Assembly (NCBI GenBank): GCA_934591895.1
Contig: CAKTPP010000003.1
Span: 143,648 to 207,647 of the forward strand
DNA from: an uncultured Oscillospiraceae bacterium
GTDB taxonomy: Bacteria > Bacillota > Clostridia > Oscillospirales > Oscillospiraceae
Length of the DNA stretch: 64,000 nucleotides
Direction: 5' to 3'
In this document: one piece after another, positions 32,375-40,520 of the stretch
Numbering within the stretch: position 1 is the first letter of the stretch
How the letters are laid out: each line of letters opens with the position of its first letter
Notes under the pieces: model-generated
Seen by the model: the letters and a program-made list of their open reading frames with translations, nothing else
What the model was told of the DNA's origin: nothing
The model's database searches: none
Program-made: the position numbers and the translations under genes

Positions 32375-33946
32375 ATGAGTGCATCCCAAGACAAAAAACG
32401 CCGCAACGACGAGCGTGCGCTGGGCACCGAGCGCCGTCAGGTCGCCTCTCAGAAGGAGGCCAAGGAGCGCAGGCAGAGCAAGATCAAGTGGACGGCCGGC
32501 ACGGTCATTGTCGTGCTGCTGGTCGTTGCGATCCTGCTCGGCAATTCCAGCCTCTTTTACACCGCGCGTCCTGCGCTGCAGATCGGCGACGTGAAGTATT
32601 CCTCGGCCGAGGTCAACTATGCCTACCGCACGGCCTACCTCTCGTTCTGCAATCAGTACAGCAGCATCCTCTCCTCCATCGGCTTTGACACGAGCAAGGC
32701 GCTGGACGAGCAGGAGTGCACCATCAGCGACGAATTTGACACGTGGGACGACTATTTCAAGGACGCTGCCAAGCAGAACCTCGTGCAGGTCACGGCGCTG
32801 TGCGATGCCGCCGAGAAGGCCGGCATCACGCTCGATGAGGACGACCAGCATGAGGTCGACGAGCAGTTTTCCTATATTGAGCTCTCTGCCAAGCAGTATA
32901 AGTACAGCTCCGTCAGCAAATACCTGCAGGCGGTCTACGGAAACGGCGTGACCAAGAAGGTCGCGCGCCATATGCTGGAGCTCAGCCAGCTCGCCTCGAA
33001 GTACTCGCAGCAGCAGTATGACAGCTACACCTACACGGACGAGCAGATCGCGGAAAACTACGCCGAGAACAAAAACAGCTACGACGTCTTCAACTACGAG
33101 TATTATCTCGTGCAGGCCGAGACCGAGGAGACGACGGACGCCGACGGCAGCACCAGCACCGCCACGACGGCGGCCACGATGGCGGCTGCCAAGGCCACGG
33201 CCGACAAGATCGCCGCGGCCACGCACGACGCGGACAGCTTTGCCGCTGCCGTGACGGCGAACGTGCCCGCCACGACTGGTTCCGACGGCACGGCCACGGC
33301 GCCGAGCGTCACGTCCAACACCAACGCCAAGGGCTCGAGCGTCAGCTCCGCCCCGTATGCCGAGTGGCTCTACAGCGCCGATCGCACGGCCAATGACGTG
33401 ACCGTCATCGAGCAGGAAAACAGCGGCTACTACGTCGTGCTCTTCCAGAGCCGCGATGACAATACGTACAACACCGTCAACGTCCGCCACATCCTCATCA
33501 AGGCCGAGGACAGCGATAACGACGGCACGTATTCCGATGAGGAAAAGCAGAAGGCAAAGGTCGCGATCGACGATGTCTACGAGCGCTGGGAGCAGAGCAA
33601 CAAGACGGAGGACGATTTTGCGCAGCTGGTCAATTCCTTCAGCCAGGACAGCGGCTCGAACACGAAGGGCGGCCTGTATGAGAATGTCTACAAGGGACAG
33701 ATGGTGCAGGAGTTCAACGACTTCTGCTTTGATCCCGCGCGCAAGCCGGGCGATGTGGGCATCGTTTTCAACGAGAGCGATTCCTACTGCGGCTACCACC
33801 TTGTGTACTTTGTCGGCCAGGGCGAGCGCTACTGCGACTATCTCGCCGATCAGGCGCTGCGCTCGGCAGATTTTGAGCAGTGGGAGAGCACGTTCTTCGA
33901 TGACTGGAGCGCTACCGAGCTCAATGGCATGAAGTACGTCGGATAA
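32375..33946 (+). CDS. Membrane-anchored PpiC-type peptidyl-prolyl isomerase (PrsA/SurA-like)
   Basis: 523 residues from ATG 32375; the frame is open to 32273, but that part lies across the promoter. Very basic cytoplasmic head (residues 1-37), one membrane segment 38-57, then an extracellular SurA-type helical region, a low-complexity Ala/Thr/Ser linker (about 245-325) and a rotamase domain about 368-500 starting VNVRHILIKAE. It helps exported proteins fold outside the membrane. The ribosome site (CAGGTGAATCACGA) is weak. No lipobox; anchored by the uncleaved helix instead of lipid, unlike PrsA. Confidence 0.88.
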   Translation: MSASQDKKRRNDERALGTERRQVASQKEAKERRQSKIKWTAGTVIVVLLVVAILLGNSSLFYTARPALQIGDVKYSSAEVNYAYRTAYLSFCNQYSSILSSIGFDTSKALDEQECTISDEFDTWDDYFKDAAKQNLVQVTALCDAAEKAGITLDEDDQHEVDEQFSYIELSAKQYKYSSVSKYLQAVYGNGVTKKVARHMLELSQLASKYSQQQYDSYTYTDEQIAENYAENKNSYDVFNYEYYLVQAETEETTDADGSTSTATTAATMAAAKATADKIAAATHDADSFAAAVTANVPATTGSDGTATAPSVTSNTNAKGSSVSSAPYAEWLYSADRTANDVTVIEQENSGYYVVLFQSRDDNTYNTVNVRHILIKAEDSDNDGTYSDEEKQKAKVAIDDVYERWEQSNKTEDDFAQLVNSFSQDSGSNTKGGLYENVYKGQMVQEFNDFCFDPARKPGDVGIVFNESDSYCGYHLVYFVGQGERYCDYLADQALRSADFEQWESTFFDDWSATELNGMKYVG

Positions 33947-33959
33947 ATCAGACACACGT

Positions 33960-33984
33960 CAGAGCCGCCCGCCGGGCGGCTCTG
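33960..33984 (+). terminator. GC hairpin after the PpiC gene
   Basis: CAGAGCCGCCCG / CGGGCGGCTCTG stem with almost no loop and no clear T-run. Probably marks the 3' end together with the following elements. Confidence 0.5.
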
Positions 33985-34011
33985 CGTCTATCGCAAAGTG
34001 CGGACGCACCA

Positions 34012-34070
34012 TGTTGACAGAGCAGCGGGGGAGCTCGAGGGGGCGAAGCGCCCGCCTCGAATGAGATTCG
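34012..34070. repeat. Dispersed GC-rich repeat, copy 3
   Basis: ATGTTGACAGAGCAGCGGGG, then a CGAGGGGGCG / CGCCCGCCTCG hairpin and AATGAGATTCGATTCG. Matches copy 2 at 31523 over about 55 bases with few changes. Confidence 0.65.
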
Positions 34071-34135
34071 ATTCGTCAGGCATATTTGCTGTGCAAAATG
34101 CCTGACGGTGCCGGCTTGCTCTCTGAGCAAGCCGG

Positions 34136-34164
34136 GAGCCGTCCGAACAGGGCGGCTCTTTTTT
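34136..34164 (+). terminator. Terminator upstream of the 53-residue gene
   Basis: Stem GAGCCGTCC / GGGCGGCTC with loop GAACA and TTTTTT. Two further hairpins, GTCAGGCAT / ATGCCTGAC (34075-34105) and CCGGCTTGCTC / GAGCAAGCCGG (34111-34134), precede it. Confidence 0.8.
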
Positions 34165-34188
34165 CAATGACTCTATGGAGGGATCCGC

Positions 34189-34350
34189 ATGACCGGAACA
34201 AAAACACTGCGCTATGACACGACCGTGCTCGATGCGCGCGCGCTCGCCGACGCGCTCGAGGCGGAAGAGAAGGCCGGCTGGGAGGTCGCGGAGGCGGCCT
34301 ACGACGGCACGGATTTTGTCGTGACCTTCGAGCGGGAGGGCGCGCTATGA
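34189..34350 (+). CDS. Small protein of unknown function, coupled to tcdA
   Basis: 53 residues. ATG 34189 follows TGGAGGGATCCGC, a good ribosome site. The pattern of a leading strand, a long helix DARALADALEAEEKAGWEV and a closing strand TDFVVTFERE resembles DUF4177-type small proteins, but I cannot assign it. Its TGA overlaps the ATG of tcdA (ATGA), so the two are translated together; the hydrolase gene is coupled in the same way. Confidence 0.72.
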   Translation: MTGTKTLRYDTTVLDARALADALEAEEKAGWEVAEAAYDGTDFVVTFEREGAL

Positions 34351-35072
34351 GCGAGCAGACCCTGCGTACCGAGATGCTGCTCGGCGGCGATGCGCTCGCG
34401 CGTCTGCGCCGCAGCCGCGTTGCGGTGCTCGGTCTCGGCGGCGTGGGCAGCTGGTGTGCCGAAGCGCTGGCCCGCGCCGGCGTCGGCGCGCTCACGCTTG
34501 TGGACGAGGACACCGTCAGCGAGAGCAACATCAACCGCCAGTGCTGCGCGCTGCACTCCACGGTCGGTCTGCCGAAGGCGGAGGTGATGGCCGCGCGCGT
34601 GCGCGACATTGATCCTGCCATCGCCGTTGACGCCCGCACCGAGCGCTATGAGGCGGCGACGCGGGAGCGGTTTTTCGACACGGAGTATGATTACATCGCC
34701 GACTGCATCGATCTCGTGGCCTGCAAGGTGGATCTGATCCGCACCGCGCACGCGCGCGGCATCCCGATCGTGTCGGCGCTCGGCACGGGCAACAAGGCCG
34801 ACGCGAGCCGCTTTGAGCTCTGCGACATCAGCCGCACGAGCGGCTGCCCGTTCGCGCGCGTCATCCGCCGCGAGCTGCGCAGCGCCGGTATCACACACCA
34901 CGCGGTCGTGTTTAGCCCCGAGCCGGCCATGACGCCGGAGGCGCTGTGCGCCCCGCCGCCGGGACGGCGGAGTGTGCCCGGCTCGCTGCCGTGGGTGCCC
35001 GCGAGCGCGGGCTTGCTCATGGCGCAGAAGATCGTGCTCGATCTGTGCGCGGCGCCGGAGGCCCGGATATGA
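34347..35072 (+). CDS. tcdA: tRNA threonylcarbamoyladenosine dehydratase (TcdA/CsdL, ThiF family)
   Basis: 241 residues. It uses ATP to cyclise t6A37 of tRNA to ct6A. The E1-like nucleotide site VLGLGGVGSWCAEALARAGVG lies at about 29-49, with SESNINRQ after it and the family-typical end PWVPASAGLLMAQKIV. No extra ubiquitin-like partner is adjacent. Coupled by ATGA overlaps both to the small gene upstream and to the hydrolase downstream. Confidence 0.94.
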   Translation: MSEQTLRTEMLLGGDALARLRRSRVAVLGLGGVGSWCAEALARAGVGALTLVDEDTVSESNINRQCCALHSTVGLPKAEVMAARVRDIDPAIAVDARTERYEAATRERFFDTEYDYIADCIDLVACKVDLIRTAHARGIPIVSALGTGNKADASRFELCDISRTSGCPFARVIRRELRSAGITHHAVVFSPEPAMTPEALCAPPPGRRSVPGSLPWVPASAGLLMAQKIVLDLCAAPEARI

Positions 35073-36103
35073 AGCCCGTCTGGATCGTGCTGCTGTGTCT
35101 GCTGGGTGCGGCGGTGCTGTTGGCGCTGCTGGTGTGGTATCTGGAGCAGCGGATGCTGGCGCGGTCGCTCGGCCGCGTGCCGGAGCGCGCGGATGCGCAG
35201 GCAGCGTGGGAGCAGCATATGCTGCACAAGCAGGGCTGGACGGAAGACTCCGGGCAGGGCAGCGCCGCGCTTGCGCGCGCCCGCGCGGGACTCGCCGAGA
35301 TCCAGGAGCGGCCGCATGAGGATGTGTTCACGCCCGGACTCGACGGCGCGCGCCTGCACGCGCGGCTCTACCGCGTGGCCAATGCCCACGCGACCGTTAT
35401 TCTCTGCCACGGCTACCACAGCCGCGCCGAGCACGACTTCGGCGCGCAGTTTCCGGCTCTGTACGCCTCCGGCGGCTGCAATCTGCTGCTGATCGACGAG
35501 CGCGCGCACGGCCTGAGCGAGGGCAAATGCCTGACCTTCGGACAGCTCGAGCGCTATGACATCGCGCAGTGGGTGCACTGGGTGCGCGAGCACTCGCGCG
35601 TGCAGCGTCCGATCGCGCTCTACGGCGTGTCGATGGGTGCGGCGTCGGTGCTGCTCTCGGCGCAGCTTCCGGAGCTGCACGGGGAGATTGCCTGCGTCGT
35701 GGCCGACTGCGGCTATTCGAGCTTCGCGCTGGAGGTCACGGACGCCGTGCATCATGCGACGAACGCCCCGCGCTGGCTGCAGGGACCGCTTGCGCGCGTC
35801 TGCGTGCGCATCCTGCGCCGCAGCGGGCTGGATTTTGACGCGGTCGATACCACGCCCGGCATGGCCGCGCTCGATATCCCGATCCTGTTTTTCCACGGTG
35901 ACGCGGATACCTTTGTGCCGCTGCACCACAGCGAGCGAAACCTCGCCGCCTGCCGGCGGCCGCAGCGCCTTGTCGTGATCCCCGGCGCGGAGCACGCCAT
36001 GGCGGCGCAGGTCGACCCCGAGCGCTACCGCCGCGAGCTGCTCGTTTTCCTGTGGCGCAATACAAATTTTCTCTGGGCGGAGCGAAACAAGCCGCTCAGA
36101 TAA
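35069..36103 (+). CDS. Membrane-anchored alpha/beta hydrolase
   Basis: 344 residues from ATG 35069, which overlaps the tcdA stop. One N-terminal membrane segment (about 4-25), then an alpha/beta-hydrolase fold: oxyanion HGYHSRAEHD, nucleophile Ser188 in YGVSMGAAS, acid in FFHGDADTFVP and base in PGAEHAMA. Similar to YfhR/Bem46-like exported-face hydrolases whose substrates are unknown. The enzyme probably faces the outside (one helix, positive residues after it make this uncertain). A terminator follows. Confidence 0.88.
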   Translation: MKPVWIVLLCLLGAAVLLALLVWYLEQRMLARSLGRVPERADAQAAWEQHMLHKQGWTEDSGQGSAALARARAGLAEIQERPHEDVFTPGLDGARLHARLYRVANAHATVILCHGYHSRAEHDFGAQFPALYASGGCNLLLIDERAHGLSEGKCLTFGQLERYDIAQWVHWVREHSRVQRPIALYGVSMGAASVLLSAQLPELHGEIACVVADCGYSSFALEVTDAVHHATNAPRWLQGPLARVCVRILRRSGLDFDAVDTTPGMAALDIPILFFHGDADTFVPLHHSERNLAACRRPQRLVVIPGAEHAMAAQVDPERYRRELLVFLWRNTNFLWAERNKPLR

Positions 36104-36130
36104 GTCCGCTGCCCGAAGCAGCGTTTTAAA

Positions 36131-36157
36131 AAGAGCACCGGATGGTGCTCTTTTTTC
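36131..36157 (+). terminator. Terminator of the tcdA-hydrolase operon
   Basis: Stem AAGAGCACC / GGTGCTCTT, loop GGAT, TTTTTT. Confidence 0.9.
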
Positions 36158-36198
36158 TGCCTGAATATCTTTTATATTTGATTTTAAGTAAATTATAC

Positions 36199-36227
36199 TT
36201 GACATTAAGAATGATAAGTGGTACATT
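36199..36227 (+). promoter_or_regulatory. Strong sigmaA promoter of the membrane protein/XRE pair
   Basis: TTGACA (36199-36204), 17-base spacer, TACATT (36222-36227) preceded by TGG (extended -10). The surrounding DNA is AT-rich, unlike the neighbours. Confidence 0.8.
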
Positions 36228-36255
36228 GCGCTTGAACAAGAAAGAAGGTTTGACT

Positions 36256-36789
36256 ATGCACAATGTGTCAGGACTTTTTGGTGCTGCCGCCGGTGCGGCC
36301 GTGGCGGTCTTCCTTTGGGCGCTGTTTGTTTCCCTGCGCAAAAAGCGCAGCGGCGACGCGTCGGAGTTTGACGAGCGGCAGCTCGCCGCGCGAGCCAAGG
36401 CGTACAGCAGCGCGTTTTTCACGCTGCTGGGGTATCTCGCTGTTGTGGCGCTGCTCGATTCGGTTGCCGAGGTGCGCTGGTGTGACTTGTATACGGCGTG
36501 TTTTCTCGGCATGATGCTCGCGCTCGATGTGTTTGCCGTCACTGCCAGCCGCATGGATGCCTATTTCGGCATCCATGAGCGCCCGGTCGCGTCGATCGTG
36601 CTGTTTGGCTTTGTGGCTGCGCTCAATCTCGGCGTGGCGGTCGCCCGCTTTGCGGCCGGTGAGCCGCTGCTGGAAAACGGTCTGCTCACGCGCGCGAGCA
36701 GCATGAACCTTATTATGGGCGTCGCCTTCGTGCCGATCACGGTCGCGGCGATCGTGACGGCCGTGCGCGCCCGCCGGGAGGATACATGA
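36256..36789 (+). CDS. Membrane protein of unknown function paired with an XRE regulator
   Basis: 177 residues from ATG 36256 (AGAAGG about 8 bases upstream). Five hydrophobic segments are visible; after the first comes a charged loop with FDERQLAARAKAYS, typical of the small membrane proteins (DUF3169/DUF2178-like) that are encoded with a short Cro/C1 regulator in Firmicutes. Function unknown; such pairs are often linked to stress or antimicrobial response. The stop overlaps the XRE start by 4 bases. Confidence 0.8.
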   Translation: MHNVSGLFGAAAGAAVAVFLWALFVSLRKKRSGDASEFDERQLAARAKAYSSAFFTLLGYLAVVALLDSVAEVRWCDLYTACFLGMMLALDVFAVTASRMDAYFGIHERPVASIVLFGFVAALNLGVAVARFAAGEPLLENGLLTRASSMNLIMGVAFVPITVAAIVTAVRARREDT

Positions 36790-36992
36790 AGAATCTGAAG
36801 CTCAAGGCGGCCCGTGCCGCGCGCGACTGGTCGCAGCAGCAGCTGGCGGACGCCGTCGGCGTGTCGCGCCAGACGATCGTTGCCATCGAAAAGGGAGACT
36901 ATAACCCCACGATCCGCCTGTGTATTTCCATTTGTCAGGCGCTGGACTGCACGCTCGACGCGCTGTTCTGGCCGGAGACGGAGCGGCAATGA
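36786..36992 (+). CDS. Short XRE-family regulator
   Basis: 68 residues, essentially one HTH domain: LKAARAARDWSQQQLADAVG then VSRQTIVAIEKGDYNPTIRL and ALDCTLDALFW. This is the classical YgzD/YvaO-type mini-repressor. It overlaps the membrane-protein gene (ATGA) and probably represses the shared promoter at 36199-36227. Confidence 0.9.
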   Translation: MKNLKLKAARAARDWSQQQLADAVGVSRQTIVAIEKGDYNPTIRLCISICQALDCTLDALFWPETERQ

Positions 36993-37048
36993 TTCCCCAC
37001 CTGCGCATGATTTTTCATCGTATTTGTGAAATGCTCACCACTTTGATG

Positions 37049-37084
37049 CAAAAAAGCCGGATGTCTGTGACATCCGGCTTTTTT
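37049..37084. terminator. Bidirectional terminator between the XRE gene and hexokinase
   Basis: AAAAAAGCCGGATGTC / GACATCCGGCTTTTTT with loop TGT; A-tract and T-tract on the two sides. Confidence 0.93.
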
Positions 37085-37094
37085 CTGCGCGTTT

Positions 37095-38519
37095 TCAGCC
37101 CTGCAGCAGCGCTGCGGCCGCAGCGCCCACGGCAGAGGCGTTGGATATGGGCTTGCACACGCAATAACGCTGCAGCTTCTGGACGAGGAAGCGCTCGAGC
37201 TCCTCGTTGACGGCGGGGTGCAGGAGCACCGAATTGCGAAACAGCGACCCGTCCACGGCCACGACCATGGGGCGGTGGCGGTTCTGCGCGCCGCCGGTCA
37301 GCAGCACCATGGCGGCGACATTTGCGACGAGCACCTTGGCCGCGCGGCCGAACACGCCCTGAATGACCATGGCGGCGGTCTTGCGCTCGGCGTCGGCGGC
37401 ATCCGCCAGCGCGGCGATCGCGCCGCTGTCCGGGTCTGCGCTGAAGGCGTCCGCTTCGGCGGCGGAGAGCGTATCGAGCGCGCGCAGCCTGTCGGCAGTC
37501 TCGGGGGCAAACAGGCCGTCGTCCGCCGCGGCGATGAGCGCAAGGCGGCTGAGCTCGCCAAGGTAGCGCCCGCTCGTCATCTTCTCGAGACGGTAAGCGC
37601 CCGGCACGGCGGAGGCCGCGTCGACCGCCTGATCGAAGCGGCTTTGCGGCAGGTCGGTGAACGAGCCGGACTCGAGATTTACGAGCATCTCGCCGTCGGC
37701 ATCGAGGCCGAGCTTTTCAATCATGCGTACCGGCAGCAGGCAGCAGGAGTTCGTGCCCGTGCCGTTGACGAGGCCGGCAAAGCCGTTGGCGTAGTTGTGG
37801 GCGATGGTAGCCACGCCGCTCAGGTACGTGGCGGGGGTGTCGTTGACGACTGCGATGGGCAGCTTCGGGCAGCCGCGGCGCGCGAGCTCCTCGGCGAGGT
37901 CGGCGCCCACAAGGTGCTCCTCCCAGCCGGTGAGCTGCACCTCCTTGGTCATGCTGAGCACCTTCGCGTCCAGCTCCGGCGTGTTCTGCGCAGGATAGCT
38001 GAAGCAAACGCCGATGTGCGTGGCGTCTGTCAGCAGCGGCGCGAGCGCGTCGGCGGTCAGACGGATGAAATCCTCCCAGCCGGCTGCGCCGTCCGTGCCG
38101 GGCATGGGCAGCCGGCGCTCGTTTTCGAGGATCGGATGGCCAAATTCATACCGCACGGCGGCCACGCGAAAGTGCGTCCCGCCCGCGTCGACGACGGCGA
38201 CGCGCTTGCCCTCCGTGTCAGGCAGGTGTTCGCCCGGCGCGAGGTAGGCCGGCAGCATCGGCAGGCCGCCGGGCTCACCGCGCAGGCCGCGCTGCATCGC
38301 GGCGAGCAGGGCGTCGGTGAGCGCCTGCGTGTCGAGCTGGTCGGGCGCGGCGTCATATTTGCGCAGGAAGGCGAGCACGCGCGCGTCGATGTTGATCGCG
38401 GGCAGCTCCTCCTCCTGCTGGGCGGCGAAGGGGAACGGCGCGCGCGGTGCGGCCGGCTTTGCGGGGGCTGCGGGCTGCTCGGGGGCGTCCTTCTTTTTCT
38501 TGAAAAACGGAAGCTTCAT
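37095..38519 (-). CDS. Hexokinase of the eukaryote-like family
   Basis: 474 residues from ATG 38519 (AAAAGGAGAGA upstream). ATP-dependent sugar kinase with the phosphate-1 motif VVDAGGTHFRVA at 109-120 and the catalytic aspartate Asp227 in VVNDTPATY (eukaryotic hexokinases have INDTVGT). The C-terminal VVAVDGSLFRN and SAVGAAAAALL also fit. It is much longer than bacterial ROK or Glk glucokinases. Residues 1-35 form an odd extension: Lys-rich FFKKKK followed by a Pro/Ala linker, perhaps a membrane or complex tether. It follows the SPFH gene by 72 bases and likely shares its transcript. Confidence 0.9.
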   Translation of the reverse strand: MKLPFFKKKKDAPEQPAAPAKPAAPRAPFPFAAQQEEELPAINIDARVLAFLRKYDAAPDQLDTQALTDALLAAMQRGLRGEPGGLPMLPAYLAPGEHLPDTEGKRVAVVDAGGTHFRVAAVRYEFGHPILENERRLPMPGTDGAAGWEDFIRLTADALAPLLTDATHIGVCFSYPAQNTPELDAKVLSMTKEVQLTGWEEHLVGADLAEELARRGCPKLPIAVVNDTPATYLSGVATIAHNYANGFAGLVNGTGTNSCCLLPVRMIEKLGLDADGEMLVNLESGSFTDLPQSRFDQAVDAASAVPGAYRLEKMTSGRYLGELSRLALIAAADDGLFAPETADRLRALDTLSAAEADAFSADPDSGAIAALADAADAERKTAAMVIQGVFGRAAKVLVANVAAMVLLTGGAQNRHRPMVVAVDGSLFRNSVLLHPAVNEELERFLVQKLQRYCVCKPISNASAVGAAAAALLQG

Positions 38520-38591
38520 GTGTGTCTCTCTCCTTTTCACCGAAAACCCCGCGCCGAAACCGGCGCGGGGTCGGTACAAATACGGGTGCGG

Positions 38592-39491
38592 TCAGGCGGT
38601 CGGCGTGTCCGTCTTGACGCTCTCGACCAGGCCGGCCGCCAGCGCGGCAACGCCCTGGATCTCGGACGGGATGATGATCTTCGTCGCGCGGCCGTCGGCG
38701 GCGGCGGCAAAGGCCTCCAGACTCTTGAGCTTGATGACGGCGTCGGACGGCATGGACTCGTTGATGAGCCGGATGCCCTCTGCGGTCGCGCGCTGCACGG
38801 TCAGAATGGCCTCGGCGCGGCCCTGCGCCTCAAGGATCTGCTCCTGCTTTTTCGCGTCGGCGCGCAGAATGGCCGATTCTTTTTCGCCCTCTGCCGTGAG
38901 GATGGCGGAGCGCTTCTCGCCCTCGGCGCGCAGAATGGCCTCGCGGCGTTCGCGCTCGGCCTTCATCTGCTTTTCCATGGCGCTCTGGATCTCCTTCGGC
39001 GGGAGAATGTTCTTGAGCTCCACGCGGTTGACCTTGATGCCCCAAGGGTCGGTGGCCTCATCGAGGATCTGGCGCATCTTGGTGTTGACGATGTCGCGGC
39101 TGGTCAGGCACTGGTCGAGCTCAAGATCGCCGATGAGGTTGCGCAGCGTCGTGGCCGAGAGGTTCTCGATCGCGAGGATCGGCTGCTCGATGCCGTAGGT
39201 ATAGAGCTTCGGGTCGGTGATCTGGTAGTAGACGACGGTGTCGATCTGCATGGTGACGTTGTCTTTCGTGATGACGGGCTGCGGCGGGAAGTCCGCGACC
39301 TGCTCCTTGAGCGACAGACGCTTGGCGACCGACTCAATGAACGGGATCTTCAGGTGCAGACCGACGCCCCACGTGGTCTTGTACGCGCCGAGGCGGGTGA
39401 TGACATAGGCCTGCGCCTGCGGTACGATGCGGATGTTGCGCACGAGGATGACGAGCGCGATCACGATGATTCCGTAGAGAACGTATGGCAT
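38592..39491 (-). CDS. SPFH/Band 7 protein (QmcA/stomatin-like)
   Basis: 299 residues. N-terminal membrane hairpin (residues 2-18), SPFH domain about 20-175 starting VPQAQAYVITRLG, then a long Ala/Glu/Arg coiled coil with repeated RAEGEKRSAI units (about 185-225) and a short C-terminal tail. Such proteins form large rings or patches in the membrane and are almost always paired with NfeD, which here lies 12 bases upstream. GGAGGAATCC precedes the ATG. Confidence 0.94.
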   Translation of the reverse strand: MPYVLYGIIVIALVILVRNIRIVPQAQAYVITRLGAYKTTWGVGLHLKIPFIESVAKRLSLKEQVADFPPQPVITKDNVTMQIDTVVYYQITDPKLYTYGIEQPILAIENLSATTLRNLIGDLELDQCLTSRDIVNTKMRQILDEATDPWGIKVNRVELKNILPPKEIQSAMEKQMKAERERREAILRAEGEKRSAILTAEGEKESAILRADAKKQEQILEAQGRAEAILTVQRATAEGIRLINESMPSDAVIKLKSLEAFAAAADGRATKIIIPSEIQGVAALAAGLVESVKTDTPTA

Positions 39492-39503
39492 GGGGATTCC
39501 TCC

Positions 39504-39977
39504 TTATTCATTTGCGTCTGCGCGCACGCAGACGGGGGTGACGATGAGCTTGACGCCTTCGATGCGCAGCACGGCGGCGGTCGTTCCGGCGGCGATGGGG
39601 ACATCGCCCTGCGCACGCGCGGTCCAGACCCTGCCGCCGACGGTCACGGCGCCGCGGCCGGTCAGGTTGTCGATGTCCTCGGTGACGAGGCATTCCTGTC
39701 CGATGAGCATGTCGGCGTTCGTCGGCTGCGTGCGGCCGTTGATATATTTTTTCACCAGAGGCCGCGTCACGGCAAAGGCCGCGATCGAGATGACGAAAAA
39801 CCACACGAGCTGCAGCCACAGCGGCGCGTGGAACATGGCGGCGATGAGCGCGGCGAGCGCACCCACGGCAAACCAGATCGTGACGAGGCCTGCGGTCAGC
39901 CCCTCGATGACCAGAAAGATCACGATCAGTCCGATCCAGATGGCCGGCATGGTGAAGGGGATCCCGGCGATGACCAT
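39504..39977 (-). CDS. NfeD-family membrane protein
   Basis: 157 residues from ATG 39977 (AAGGAGG 8 bases upstream). Three hydrophobic helices (about 10-85) with KYINGRTQPTNAD after them, then the soluble NfeD OB-fold beginning MLIGQECLVTEDIDNLTGRGAVTVGG. This is the short NfeD form without protease domain that assists SPFH proteins. First gene of the nfeD-SPFH-hexokinase unit. Confidence 0.93.
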   Translation of the reverse strand: MVIAGIPFTMPAIWIGLIVIFLVIEGLTAGLVTIWFAVGALAALIAAMFHAPLWLQLVWFFVISIAAFAVTRPLVKKYINGRTQPTNADMLIGQECLVTEDIDNLTGRGAVTVGGRVWTARAQGDVPIAAGTTAAVLRIEGVKLIVTPVCVRADANE

Positions 39978-40037
39978 AGACAAAACCTCCTTTATAAGCG
40001 GTGGGGGTACGGCACGGCAATGTTTTGCCATGAAAAT

Positions 40038-40066
40038 ATCATACCGTATTTGCGGCCTAAAAGCAA
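40038..40066 (-). promoter_or_regulatory. SigmaA promoter of the nfeD operon
   Basis: Minus strand: TTGCTT (40066-40061), 17-base spacer, TATGAT (40043-40038). Confidence 0.7.
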
Positions 40067-40114
40067 GCAAAACCCCCGTGATCCGACACATCAAATTCCC
40101 GAATGGTTTTCCTC

Positions 40115-40143
40115 TTTACTTTCCTAAACAATTAGTGTAAAAT
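40115..40143 (+). promoter_or_regulatory. SigmaA promoter of the yerC operon
   Basis: TTTACT (40115-40120), 17-base spacer, TAAAAT (40138-40143). Confidence 0.7.
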
Positions 40144-40202
40144 AGTGTCCGTGAAAATATGATTCCACCGGCAATACATCTGATGAGAAACAAGGAGTGC
40201 AT

Positions 40203-40520
40203 ATGAATAAACAGCATAAAAAACCACGCTGCGATGACATGTACCGTGCCATCCTGACGCTCAGAACGGTCGAGGAGTGCAAGCAGTTTTTTGATGACCT
40301 GTGCACGGTCACGGAGCTGCAGGCCATGGAGCAGCGCTATCAGGTGGCGCAGTATCTTGACTCCGGCCTGATCTATAACGACATCCTCGAAAAGACCGGC
40401 GCCTCGAGCGCGACGATCAGCCGCGTCAACCGCAGCCTGCAGTACGGCGACGGCGGTTATGAGATCGTGTTCGCCCGGCTCAAGGAGCTGGCGGAGAAAA
40501 CTCCGGAGGAGCAGGCGTGA
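40203..40520 (+). CDS. YerC/YecD family TrpR-related regulator
   Basis: 105 residues from ATG 40203; the in-frame GTG at 40197 lies in the ribosome site AAGGAG. The TrpR-like fold is visible: LYRTVEE-type start (AILTLRTVEECKQFFDDLCT), TELQAMEQRYQVAQYL, and the HTH YNDILEKTGASSATISRVNRSL. In Firmicutes this family regulates amino-acid or sulfur genes, targets not well defined. It overlaps the methyltransferase gene by 4 bases (GTGA). Confidence 0.92.
   Translation: MNKQHKKPRCDDMYRAILTLRTVEECKQFFDDLCTVTELQAMEQRYQVAQYLDSGLIYNDILEKTGASSATISRVNRSLQYGDGGYEIVFARLKELAEKTPEEQA

Noticed and set aside
37218..40127. Open frame of about 970 codons on the plus strand
   Set aside because: It runs across hexokinase, SPFH and NfeD genes on the other strand and through their intergenic gaps, with no recognisable domain. 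GC-driven antisense frame.
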